DNA of 35,443 nt. Origin: a virus. The notes below the pieces were generated by a model. It searched no databases. It was not told the origin of the DNA and saw only the letters and a program-made list of their open reading frames with translations. Shown in pieces: positions 9,120-14,538 of the stretch (the first letter of the stretch is position 1; each line of letters starts with the position of its first letter). The stretch lies in IMG/VR virus record IMGVR_UViG_3300049856_000199, positions 1 to 35,443 of that record; one strand, written 5' to 3'. The position numbers and the translations under genes are program-made.

Positions 9120-9531
9120 CGTCCATCGTATATGCAAGGGCTATTGGTTTTTGATTTGATTGAGCTGCATCTACCGTGATTCGATCAGTCCATCCAAATC
9201 TGTTCTTCATATTGAACATCCAAACAGATGAATTCAAAGACTGAGCCCCAACTCCAACGATTGATTTGCTGACGATATGATCGAGAGCAATCTTCTCCCA
9301 AAACATCCTGCAAGACTCTCTCGCTAGACGCTTGGCGGCGGAAAACTCTGGGTGTACATCGCACCATTCATTTAAGGTGTCTTTTGCCACTAGAATCTTT
9401 CCCGCGAAGGCCTCGAAAGAATATCCTTGAGACATGAAGTCTATAAGGTCTTGGCAATACTCTTTTTTGTATTTTGTGGGTCGTCCACCTGGATGTTTCT
9501 TCGGCGCCACAGGCACTAAAGCTTTTGACAT
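9112..9531 (-). CDS. terS: Terminase small subunit
   Basis: The start at 9531 (MSKALVPVAPKKHPGGRPTKYKKEY) is preferred over an upstream in-frame start because GGAAGG precedes it and the GGRPTKY opening is typical of small terminases. The 139-aa protein has a helix-turn-helix region (about 25-60: QDLIDFMSQGYSFEAFAGKI, then DTLNEWCDVHPEFS), then a helical core (AAKRLARESCRMFWEKIALDH). It should bind the packaging site and hand DNA to the large subunit. It is the first gene of the late minus-strand block, so a late promoter is expected upstream. I see no clear consensus promoter there. Confidence 0.85.
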   Translation of the reverse strand: MSKALVPVAPKKHPGGRPTKYKKEYCQDLIDFMSQGYSFEAFAGKILVAKDTLNEWCDVHPEFSAAKRLARESCRMFWEKIALDHIVSKSIVGVGAQSLNSSVWMFNMKNRFGWTDRITVDAAQSNQKPIALAYTMDDE

Positions 9532-9556
9532 AATCCTTCCACTGGAAATCAATGTC

Positions 9557-9573
9557 TGCCTCAACATGAGGCA
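9557..9573. repeat. 17-bp inverted repeat in the small terminase leader
   Basis: TGCCTCA and TGAGGCA arms (9557-9563 and 9567-9573) are perfect and separated by ACA, 26 bases upstream of the small terminase ATG. As RNA it is a seven-pair hairpin. As DNA it is a symmetric binding site. Its place next to the terminase genes makes a packaging recognition site or a late-gene operator possible. Neither is shown. A related arm (GCCTC/GAGGC) occurs in the hairpin at 9893-9927. Confidence 0.55.
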
Positions 9574-9698
9574 TGGCAGCATTATTCTTAAAAATAGACT
9601 CAAGGTCTAAAGATTAATGCCGATACATTCGATTAGGGCCAATTTATTTGCCTAAAGTCCAGCAAAAAGATGCCGATAAGATATGTATGGAGGACAAA

Positions 9699-9887
9699 AT
9701 GGCCAAAAAAGAAAAGCTCGAATTGATACTGAAGGAGATCTCAACCGTCGAAACACAGCTTCTAATATGGTCTCACGTGATCACTGCACACACATCTGAT
9801 CTAGGTATGAAACCAAAGCTACAAGCTCTTGAGAGCCTTCTGGCTGAGCTTAAAGCGGATCTAATGGAAGAGATTGAGAAGGGATAA
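9699..9887 (+). CDS. 62-aa helical protein, divergent from terminase
   Basis: The ATG at 9699 has GGAGG five bases upstream, which decides it over a TTG far upstream without a ribosome site. The product is MAKKEKLELILKEISTVETQLLIWSHVI and onward, ending LAELKADLMEEIEKG. It appears fully alpha-helical, with heptad-like leucines. It is isolated, transcribed away from the late block, and followed by a hairpin at 9893. No family is recognised. A small regulatory or anti-host protein is possible, but nothing in the sequence identifies its partner. Confidence 0.7.
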   Translation: MAKKEKLELILKEISTVETQLLIWSHVITAHTSDLGMKPKLQALESLLAELKADLMEEIEKG

Positions 9888-9892
9888 AAAGG

Positions 9893-9927
9893 AAGCCTCA
9901 ATGCCCGGATGAGAAGCAAAGAGGCTT
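9893..9927 (+). terminator. Hairpin after the 62-aa gene
   Basis: AAGCCTC (9893-9899) pairs with GAGGCTT (9921-9927) across a 21-base loop, starting six bases after the stop codon. Only TTAG follows, not a U-run. It is therefore a weak intrinsic terminator at best, or a 3'-end protecting stem. Confidence 0.4.
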
Positions 9928-9996
9928 TAGTCGCAACGAAAGGACTATCCGATTGGATTACTACAAGTGTTAGGCCTTAGGGAATAGTGATCAATC

Positions 9997-10029
9997 TTTG
10001 ACGCATAGTTTACAAATAAACTAGTCAAA
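9997..10029. promoter_or_regulatory. Long palindrome, operator site 1
   Basis: The inner arms TAGTTTA (10006-10012) and TAAACTA (10017-10023) flank CAAA and are perfect. Outer arms TTTGAC (9997-10002) and GTCAAA (10024-10029) extend the symmetry, with a three-base GCA bulge on the left. The core contains GTTTACAAA, shared with sites at 10318 and 11273. The size and symmetry suggest a protein-binding site or cruciform. It lies in the spacer between the 62-aa gene and the minus-strand gene ending at 10045. The 158 bases before that gene contain nothing else notable apart from the hairpin at 9893. Confidence 0.6.
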
Positions 10030-10044
10030 TGTGGAGTTCAGGAT

Positions 10045-10242
10045 TTAAGCGGCGTCGAGACCTAATGCCATCTCTTGCAACACCATTTGTACGCGCTCAA
10101 TTGCGGCTTCTCTGGATAGGTTCATCGCTATCGTCTGCCACTCAGGAGCTTCATCCAGGAACGAGTCTACATGGACCTGGACGGTGTACGTGTCACCAAA
10201 AGACAACACCTTCACTCGACTGCCAATATTCTGCTCGAACAT
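10045..10242 (-). CDS. 65-aa hypothetical protein
   Basis: The ATG at 10242 has GGAG nine bases upstream. A TTGACA promoter-like box lies 44 bases upstream. The product is MFEQNIGSRVKVLSFGDTYTVQVHVDSFLDEAPEWQTIAMN, a probable beta-rich half, followed by an amphipathic helix (SREAAIERVQMVLQEMALG). A plus-strand ORF covers the same bases but has no ribosome site, so I prefer this strand. It is a single-gene minus-strand unit next to the operator region. No family is recognised. The acidic surface and small size would suit a modulator protein, but this is a guess. Confidence 0.6.
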   Translation of the reverse strand: MFEQNIGSRVKVLSFGDTYTVQVHVDSFLDEAPEWQTIAMNLSREAAIERVQMVLQEMALGLDAA

Positions 10243-10263
10243 TGGGCAATCTCCTTGGCTAGG

Positions 10264-10291
10264 AGCGTAACATATTAAATTATTATGTCAA
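10264..10291 (-). promoter_or_regulatory. Putative promoter for the 65-aa gene
   Basis: On the minus strand a perfect TTGACA (10291-10286) is followed after 16 bases by TACGCT (10269-10264). The -10 box is poor. Transcription would begin near 10257, giving a very short leader that still contains the GGAG at 10254-10251. The AT-rich spacer supports promoter function. Confidence 0.4.
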
Positions 10292-10316
10292 CAGGGTGCA
10301 AAAAGGCATCGCCAAG

Positions 10317-10334
10317 TGTTTACAAACGTAAACA
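10317..10334. promoter_or_regulatory. Operator site 2 (perfect 18-bp palindrome)
   Basis: TGTTTAC (10317-10323) and GTAAACA (10328-10334) flank AAAC. It shares GTTTACAAA with two other sites and overlaps the -35 box of the plus-strand promoter at 10319. It sits between the minus-strand 65-aa gene and the ORF-less RNA-like region. The overlap with a -35 element fits a repressor operator. The cognate protein was not identified. Confidence 0.65.
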
Positions 10335-10347
10335 AATGGCGAAGAAT
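10319..10347 (+). promoter_or_regulatory. Putative promoter of the ORF-less RNA region
   Basis: TTTACA (10319-10324) and AAGAAT (10342-10347) are separated by 17 bases: five and four matches to the sigma-70 consensus. The -35 is inside operator site 2. The start point would be near 10354, four bases before the first strong stem of the structured region. Confidence 0.45.
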
Positions 10348-10353
10348 TGGATT

Positions 10354-10840
10354 TGTGGAATCGAATTGAACTCAGGTTAATCCTAAAGATTCGATTCGGT
10401 CAACAAAATGGGGCCCTCCTGTTTAGGCCTACAGCATCATGAGCTAATCATAGCGATTCATGGTGTGGGAGTGCGAAACTCCTCGGTCGAAAGATCTAGC
10501 ATACCTGGCTTGAATGATTTCAGAGCCAGGATTACAGGGGTTGAAAGCGTCCGAAGACTCAGGGTCTAGGGGCACAAGACCAGACTAAGGAACTGACCTC
10601 AAAAGGCGAGATAACAATTAGCCTTCGAGCAAGAGTCCGATGCATAAGGACAGCAGTGAACCTTAACTGGCATATTTAAGAACGAGTTGAACTGGTAAAG
10701 GGCTTATCCAAAAAGCCTATACACACCAGCAACTACAGGGATGCATCCCAGAGAATAGATTCAACGGAGAATATCGAAGTCTCTTAATGGTTTCCTGCGT
10801 CCTCAGATCTTGGGTCTAGCGACTCGATTATGAGACCCTT
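10354..10840 (+). ncRNA. Candidate large structured non-coding RNA (unknown class)
   Basis: About 480 bases without an ORF of 60 codons on either strand. Stems read on the plus strand: 10358-10366 with 10389-10397 (nine pairs, inner AGG/CCT at 10374/10382). 10434-10446 with 10451-10466 (13 pairs including two G-U pairs, a three-base bulge, ATCA loop). 10468-10472 with 10478-10482 (GCGAA loop). 10504-10513 with 10520-10530 (ten pairs, one bulge). 10563-10567 with 10577-10581. 10603-10607 with 10621-10625. 10662-10666 with 10676-10680. 10692-10696 with 10725-10729 enclosing 10700-10705/10713-10718. 10812-10817 with 10833-10838. The palindrome GGGATGCATCCC lies at 10738. The octamer GGGTCTAG occurs at 10562 and 10812. 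The G-U pairs favour plus-strand RNA. It does not match tmRNA, 6S or tRNA hallmarks I know. The 3' end is uncertain because no U-run follows the last stem. It may run into the opposing gene. Confidence 0.5.
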
Positions 10841-11091
10841 GTGTTCCTATCGTAAACCTTCTGCAGCACCAGCATTTGTTTCTCGGTCAAGTAATCGTGA
10901 TCCATCCAAAACTTCTCGATACGTTCAAGCCAGACGATGTCACCGTAAGGCAGCCTATCGATAACTTTCTCTAGGGTAGCCATCTTTTTGTCGACTGCTC
11001 TTTGTATTGAGAATCTTCTCTCTGTGATTACTCCGACTGGAAACTGCATTTGAGAGTTGTCAGTTAAGGTCTCGTTCGATTTCTTTCCCAC
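10828..11091 (-). CDS. 87-aa protein with C-terminal LTEKQ motif, possible regulator
   Basis: GTG start at 11091 with AGGAG six bases upstream. The product has a polar N-terminus (GKKSNETLTDNSQMQFP), a central helix (QRAVDKKMATLEKVIDRLP), and ends VWLERIEKFWMDHDYLTEKQMLVLQKVYDRNTRVS. The 'xLTxKQxxxLxxxYxR' ending recurs in small phage and replication-associated proteins (recalled, not searched). It is transcribed divergently from the early operon across a 235-bp regulatory region and converges on the candidate RNA. Position suggests a regulator, but there is no clear helix-turn-helix. Confidence 0.65.
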   Translation of the reverse strand: MGKKSNETLTDNSQMQFPVGVITERRFSIQRAVDKKMATLEKVIDRLPYGDIVWLERIEKFWMDHDYLTEKQMLVLQKVYDRNTRVS

Positions 11092-11182
11092 GCTTACTCC
11101 TGTTGCTTAAGTTCTGCGCACCAATAAACTAAGCCTGGCGGTTTGCAATTTTTTTAGTGCCGAATTGTAAAGTTTTCACTGT

Positions 11183-11223
11183 GGTGACAATTTTTGGCAA
11201 AAAATGTGACGTTTTTTGTCACC
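11183..11223. promoter_or_regulatory. GTGAC/GTCAC operator cluster between divergent genes
   Basis: GGTGACA (11183-11189) and TGTCACC (11217-11223) form perfect outer arms. An extra GTGAC at 11206-11210 pairs with GTCAC at 11218-11222 around GTTTTTT. A small TTTTTG-g-CAAAAA symmetry lies at 11191-11203. TACAAT -10-like boxes flank the cluster on both sides: 11169-11164 on minus and 11234-11239 on plus. The minus one has TTGTCA 15 bases upstream. The plus one has no well-spaced -35. Likely operators for divergent control. The binding protein is unknown. Confidence 0.55.
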
Positions 11224-11263
11224 GTGTATTTATTACAATGTTGTTTGTCGGAGCATTGCGAAA

Positions 11264-11301
11264 TGTAAATGTGTTTACAAAACCTAATCACTGAATAATA
11301 T
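11264..11301 (+). promoter_or_regulatory. Operator site 3 and early promoter
   Basis: TGTAAA (11264-11269) and TTTACA (11274-11279) flank TGTG. The right half continues as GTTTACAAA (11273-11281), shared with sites 1 and 2. TTTACA doubles as a -35 box, with TAATAT (11296-11301) 16 bases on as the -10. Transcription would start near 11308, just before the ribosome site GGGAG (11316-11320) of the first early gene. Confidence 0.5.
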
Positions 11302-11326
11302 CCATTAACGCACTTGGGAGACTTGA

Positions 11327-11647
11327 TTGAAATATTCGCTTAGCGATCCTCAGTTATTGCAGATCTACGAACAGCATTTGAAAGACGGATGGTCGGCATC
11401 CTCATTTAGTGGAAAGCTTCAGCGGGGAAACAGCGATCACCGCAAGCTCATGAAGATGGAAGAGTTTAGGCGGGTTCGTGAAAAGTATGCAAAGGGACGA
11501 TTCAACTGGAAGGAGGCTGCAGTCAATGCATCTCCTCCAGCCCCTAGATGGGCCTTCATTGTCGCACAGATCGACCGTGAGGCAAAGATGGCTGAAATTA
11601 AGGCTAGGCGTAGGGCTTTGAAAAGATTGCAAGAGGAGCCAATTTAG
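11327..11647 (+). CDS. First early gene, 106-aa basic DNA-binding-like protein
   Basis: TTG start at 11327 with GGGAG six bases upstream. There is no nearby ATG in frame. The protein begins MKYSLSDPQLLQIYEQHLKDGWSASSFSGKL. The GW/YSxxxFxGK pattern resembles the helix-turn-helix part of this phage's small terminase (GYSFEAFAGKI), though later residues differ. The C-terminal third is strongly basic and helical (REAKMAEIKARRRALKRLQEE). It heads the plus-strand early cassette behind operator site 3. A DNA- or RNA-binding regulator is inferred. No enzyme motif is visible. Confidence 0.7.
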   Translation: MKYSLSDPQLLQIYEQHLKDGWSASSFSGKLQRGNSDHRKLMKMEEFRRVREKYAKGRFNWKEAAVNASPPAPRWAFIVAQIDREAKMAEIKARRRALKRLQEEPI

Positions 11648-11690
11648 GGCGCTTGTATAGTATAGAGTTTAAACAACGAAAGGAATATGG

Positions 11691-11900
11691 ATGGAACAGG
11701 GATGGAAAGAATTGAATGATAGGGTAAAGCTGGACTCTTCTCTAGATCATTTTGTGGCACATATAAAAGCTCAGAATGCAGCACTTAGGCATAAAATAGA
11801 AACACAGGAAATGCATAACGGGGTTTTGTTAGCCAATCTTAAAGAATATTGGCAGCACTGTGAAGACCTATATTCAATAATCAATGAAGGTGATCTATGA
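11691..11900 (+). CDS. 69-aa coiled-coil early protein
   Basis: ATG at 11691 with AAAGGA seven bases upstream. Its stop overlaps the ERF start (ATGA), so the two are co-translated. The protein is helical throughout: WKELNDRVKLDSSLDHFVAHIKAQNAALRHKIETQEMHNGVLLANLKEYWQHCEDLYSIINEGDL, with a heptad pattern in the middle. No family recognised. Direct coupling to the annealing protein suggests a recombination accessory, but there is no motif evidence. A TATAGT box lies at 11656-11661 without a good -35. Confidence 0.7.
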   Translation: MEQGWKELNDRVKLDSSLDHFVAHIKAQNAALRHKIETQEMHNGVLLANLKEYWQHCEDLYSIINEGDL

Positions 11901-12571
11901 CTGAAACAATGGACAGATCAAAACTATTTGAGGCTCTTTCGCTAGCCCAAGGTCAGTTTAAAAAGGCAATCAAGGACGCTTCAAACCCGTTCTTCAAATC
12001 AAACTACGCAGACTTTGAATCAATCATAGATGCTGTTCGTCCAGCTCTTGCTGCCAATGGCTTATGTATCCTTCAGCCAACAACTGTCATAGGAGATAAG
12101 CTATACGTGCAGACAATTGTAGCACATAAGTCTGGTCAGATGATCGATGGCTTATATCCAGTTGTGGCAATGAAGCAAGATCCTCAAGCTTTGGGCTCCG
12201 CTATCACATATGCCAAACGATATGGAGCAGCTGCCATGCTGGGTGTGATTACATCTGAGGATGATGATGGCGAAGCTGCTATGATTAGGACACAGGTACC
12301 AGCTCCAGCGGTTAATAAGCCAATTGTGAATCATGCTCCAAAGCCAAACATGCAGATAACGAATCTTTCAGAAGCTCAGATCAAACGAGCCCACGCTATG
12401 GCTCATAAGCTTAACTGGAAGAAAGAAGAATTCGATGGCTTCATTCTTAAGATGACTCAGAAGAGTTCAATTAAAGACTTATCACCAACAGAATATCAGC
12501 AAGTGACCAATGAAATGGACATTCAAATAAAGCTAGCGCAGGCAAAGGCTGATAATGAAATTCCTTTCTAA
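11897..12571 (+). CDS. erf: ERF-family single-strand annealing protein
   Basis: The 224-aa product has the ERF superfamily core: NPFFKSNYADFESIIDAVRPALAANGL (about 30-56) and DPQALGSAITYAKRYGAAAMLGVITSEDDDG (about 94-124). It promotes annealing of complementary single strands in phage recombination and genome circularisation or repair (known for P22 Erf). A linker rich in Pro/Asn and a helical C-terminal part follow. The last residues are KADNEIPF, very like the acidic tip of bacterial SSB (DDDIPF), which recruits host repair enzymes. The start overlaps the previous stop by four bases. The end overlaps a tiny membrane ORF. Confidence 0.9.
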   Translation: MTETMDRSKLFEALSLAQGQFKKAIKDASNPFFKSNYADFESIIDAVRPALAANGLCILQPTTVIGDKLYVQTIVAHKSGQMIDGLYPVVAMKQDPQALGSAITYAKRYGAAAMLGVITSEDDDGEAAMIRTQVPAPAVNKPIVNHAPKPNMQITNLSEAQIKRAHAMAHKLNWKKEEFDGFILKMTQKSSIKDLSPTEYQQVTNEMDIQIKLAQAKADNEIPF

Positions 12572-12728
12572 GGCCATCGCAGTCACCGCAGTCACAGTCA
12601 TTGGGACAGTATTCTACATAGGAGTACTGCCATTTGTTTTAATAATTCTTGCAGATTCTATTTGGGAAAAGGATGGGTTTTCATGGACAAACGAAGAGAC
12701 GAAGAATTCGAGCGACAATCAGCATTAG
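12555..12728 (+). CDS. 57-aa small membrane protein (overlapping frame)
   Basis: ATG at 12555, 17 bases inside the end of the ERF gene, with AAAGG eight bases upstream. The product starts MKFLSKAIAVTAVTVIGTVFYIGVLPFVLIILA, one long or two short membrane segments with a central proline. A soluble tail rich in E/T/N follows. It overlaps the next gene by 46 bases in another frame, which is long but seen in compact phage cassettes. Role unknown. Small early membrane peptides often affect the host envelope or superinfection. Confidence 0.45.
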   Translation: MKFLSKAIAVTAVTVIGTVFYIGVLPFVLIILADSIWEKDGFSWTNEETKNSSDNQH

Positions 12729-13036
12729 ACACATTCCACAACAATGACGACTGGTTCTACATGCGAAAAGATCAGGATATCAAAAATGATAACCTTGATC
12801 GATATATGATGGACACAGTCTCAAGCATTGAATCGATTCGCTTCAACAGCGATGGATCGTTCTATACAAATCAAGATCTCAACGGTGGCAAGGCATCTCA
12901 CGTCTGGCCAATGACATGCATGATTGTAAAGAAGTGCTGGGACAAAGTAGAGACAGAACGCATTGACGAAAGAACTTGGAGATTACGAATTAAAGATTCC
13001 CAATTCTGGGACTTAACCATAAGGGAGAGCTTATGA
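12683..13036 (+). CDS. 117-aa hypothetical early protein
   Basis: I chose the ATG at 12683 (MDKRRDEEFERQS) because AAAAGGA lies about nine bases upstream. A TTG seven codons earlier has no good site. The protein is acidic and charged at the N-terminus. It then has FHNNDDWFYMRKDQDIKNDNLDRYMMD and a Trp-rich C-terminal half (SHVWPMTCMIVKKCWDKV, ERTWRLRIKDSQFWDLTIRE) that looks like a beta domain. No family recognised. The end overlaps the next start (ATGA), so the two genes are co-translated. Confidence 0.65.
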   Translation: MDKRRDEEFERQSALDTFHNNDDWFYMRKDQDIKNDNLDRYMMDTVSSIESIRFNSDGSFYTNQDLNGGKASHVWPMTCMIVKKCWDKVETERIDERTWRLRIKDSQFWDLTIRESL

Positions 13037-13377
13037 AACGATTTGAGTCAGAGAAACTATACAGAAGAACAATCAAAAGATTGTACCGACAAACCAATGA
13101 CTACACAGAGACATTCAAGGCAGTCAAAGATCTCGGCTATGATCTTGGCCCTCGCGGAAAGCCGATCAGTGCGCAGAATATTGCTGGGACAATTCGATAT
13201 CTAGGTCTTGCGCCAAAGAGAGCATATAAGAAGAAGGCTCAAGCTATAGAAAACACATTCTCAAATCCATTTGGGATGACAGACGTTCAAAGCAATCTTT
13301 CTGTGATATCTGAAGTGATGAAGATGAAAATATCTGACAATACAAAACGAACCATCATCATGGAGCTGTTGAAGTGA
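13033..13377 (+). CDS. 114-aa helix-turn-helix-like protein
   Basis: ATG at 13033 overlaps the previous stop by four bases. The first half (ESEKLYRRTIKRLYRQTNDYTETFKAVKDLGYDLGPRGKPISAQNIAGTIRYLGLAPKR) is basic. Its GKPISAQNIAGTIRYLG segment resembles a winged or recombinase-type helix-turn-helix with a recognition helix near residues 45-57. The second half has KISDNTKRTIIMELLK at the end. Likely a DNA-binding early protein. The specific role (transcription or replication) cannot be told. It is the best helix-turn-helix candidate in the cassette for binding the palindromic sites. Confidence 0.6.
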   Translation: MKRFESEKLYRRTIKRLYRQTNDYTETFKAVKDLGYDLGPRGKPISAQNIAGTIRYLGLAPKRAYKKKAQAIENTFSNPFGMTDVQSNLSVISEVMKMKISDNTKRTIIMELLK

Positions 13378-13553
13378 AAACAGTTTTAATTATTATCGCG
13401 TTTTTAATGTCAGGGTGCGGGGTTATCAATAGATTCTCTGCTGAATTTAAAGAATACACTTATATGTGTGTTGATGGGGTCTCTTATTTGCAGTTTCCAA
13501 GTGGAGCATCTGTTCAATTGGATAACACTGGGAAGCCTGTGGTTTGTAAATGA
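13374..13553 (+). CDS. 59-aa lipoprotein
   Basis: GTG start at 13374 inside the previous stop region, with GGAG eight bases upstream. The product begins MKTVLIIIAFLMSGCGVINRF: a basic n-region, a hydrophobic core and a lipobox LMSGC with the modified Cys at position 15. The mature part is about 45 residues with two further cysteines (YMCVDG and VVCK), which could form a disulfide. It would sit on a periplasm-facing membrane leaflet. In phages, such early lipoproteins may exclude superinfecting phages. This is not shown here. The stop overlaps the next ATG. Confidence 0.65.
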   Translation: MKTVLIIIAFLMSGCGVINRFSAEFKEYTYMCVDGVSYLQFPSGASVQLDNTGKPVVCK

Positions 13554-13708
13554 GCCCAGAAATCGCCTTCATGGAAGTTTTAAAAATACTTTGGAGAGAT
13601 AAAGAAATACCGCTATTGGGAAGATTTATAATTTCAGTTTTTATGATAGCAAATTTCAAACAAATAAAACATCAAGCGATGAGATCAATGATGGGAGCAA
13701 TAAAATGA
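13550..13708 (+). CDS. 52-aa hypothetical protein with hydrophobic stretch
   Basis: ATG at 13550 overlaps the lipoprotein stop, and its own stop overlaps the next ATG: a chain of ATGA couplings. The product has MSPEIAFMEVLKILWRDKEIP, a hydrophobic stretch LLGRFIISVFMIANF (about 21-35) and a basic, Met-rich end (KQIKHQAMRSMMGAIK). It is probably membrane-associated and amphipathic. No family recognised. Confidence 0.5.
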   Translation: MSPEIAFMEVLKILWRDKEIPLLGRFIISVFMIANFKQIKHQAMRSMMGAIK

Positions 13709-13842
13709 GCCAGTATTATTGGGATTTTTTGACGTTACTGCTAGCGCTTTCTTGTTTATCGGTAATCTGGCTATCCGTTTGTATCGGTATTTTTTGTCTC
13801 AAGACGGGGAGAGCTAGAATGATTATTGCGAGGAAGAAGTGA
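13705..13842 (+). CDS. 45-aa single-span membrane peptide
   Basis: ATG at 13705 overlaps the previous stop. The product is MSQYYWDFLTLLLALSCLSVIWLSVCIGIFCLKTGRARM and onward: one transmembrane helix (about 9-33) followed by a basic cytoplasmic tail (KTGRARMIIARKK), so the N-terminus is probably outside. Its end overlaps the GTG of the nuclease-like gene. Function unknown. It fits the run of tiny envelope proteins in this cassette. Confidence 0.55.
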   Translation: MSQYYWDFLTLLLALSCLSVIWLSVCIGIFCLKTGRARMIIARKK

Positions 13843-14336
13843 GCGCACATAAATACAAGAATAAGGTATTCGTCAAATTAAGCGATGACTTGATTTCAAA
13901 AGCGACAGATCTTGCAAAAAAAACAATCGCGACGGCAGACAGTATGGGCGCAAGAGACTTTACTATTCCAAAAGATAGGCTTGATGCCCATAAGACTGGA
14001 TTCATTGGAGAGCTTGTTGTTGCAGGATATTTAGGAAAGAAACATCTGAATGCTGAATTCGTTACAAGAAAGGATTCAGATGTTGGAGATAATATTGAAG
14101 TCAGGGCAACAAGGAATAAGAATGGAAACATAATGCTGAACGAGAGAGATGCTGTTACCAAGCGATATGTCTTGGTGAAGATATTTGAGGAGCGGATGTT
14201 TGCTGAGATTGTTGGGTGGGAATATGGGCAGAATATAAAAACAGAGATTAATAGATTTGATAGGCCACAATTCAAAGAAAAGATGTATCGGATGATGGCG
14301 AATAATTTAAAACATATTGAAACGATAGGGGATTGA
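13839..14336 (+). CDS. PD-(D/E)xK-like nuclease
   Basis: GTG start at 13839 overlapping the previous stop. The 165-aa protein has GFIGELVVAGYL (E58), then DSDVGDNIEVRATRN (D84, E87, R89) and VLVKIFEERMFAEIVGWEYG. The order Glu - Asp - (Glu-x-Arg) - hydrophobic strand - GW is the restriction-endonuclease-like fold seen in phage nucleases with the consensus Lys replaced by Arg. It may process recombination or packaging intermediates, or attack host DNA. The N-terminal 50 residues are helical (DDLISKATDLAKKTIATADSMGARD). Activity is unproven because the Lys is changed. Confidence 0.65.
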   Translation: MSAHKYKNKVFVKLSDDLISKATDLAKKTIATADSMGARDFTIPKDRLDAHKTGFIGELVVAGYLGKKHLNAEFVTRKDSDVGDNIEVRATRNKNGNIMLNERDAVTKRYVLVKIFEERMFAEIVGWEYGQNIKTEINRFDRPQFKEKMYRMMANNLKHIETIGD

Positions 14337-14337
14337 A

Positions 14338-14538
14338 ATGACATTGAAAGCACTGGCCCTAGAGATAAGCAAAAGAGAGGGCCTCAAAAAGCAAGTGGAC
14401 ATAGCGCAGATTAGCGAAATCTTGAGGGTGTTCTTTGATATCTATTTCAGCAAAAACACTGGAATGGAAATGTTGGTTCTTGCTGAGTATGCAAAAAGAT
14501 CAAAGCCAAAGAAGAAATCCAAAGGAAAGAAACGATGA
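14338..14538 (+). CDS. 66-aa basic helical protein
   Basis: ATG at 14338, one base after the nuclease stop, with GGGG about seven bases upstream. The product begins MTLKALALEISKREGLKKQVDIAQISEILRVFFDIYF. This looks like the helical start of HU-like or small DNA-associated phage proteins. It ends in a Lys/Pro/Ser tail (KRSKPKKKSKGKKR) that should bind nucleic acid. No beta-arm domain follows, so it is not a full HU protein. It overlaps the next ATG. Confidence 0.65.
   Translation: MTLKALALEISKREGLKKQVDIAQISEILRVFFDIYFSKNTGMEMLVLAEYAKRSKPKKKSKGKKR

Noticed and set aside
9648-9698. Upstream TTG start for the 62-aa gene
   Set aside because: There is no ribosome site there, whereas GGAGG precedes the ATG at 9699.
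10029-10262. Plus-strand 77-aa ORF
   Set aside because: No ribosome site and poor protein character. The minus-strand 65-aa ORF over the same bases has GGAG and a TTGACA box.
10354-10840. tmRNA, group I intron, RNase P RNA or tRNA
   Set aside because: I looked for the conserved elements I know (tmRNA 3' acceptor with CCA, intron core motifs, tRNA T-arm) and found none convincing. Class left open.
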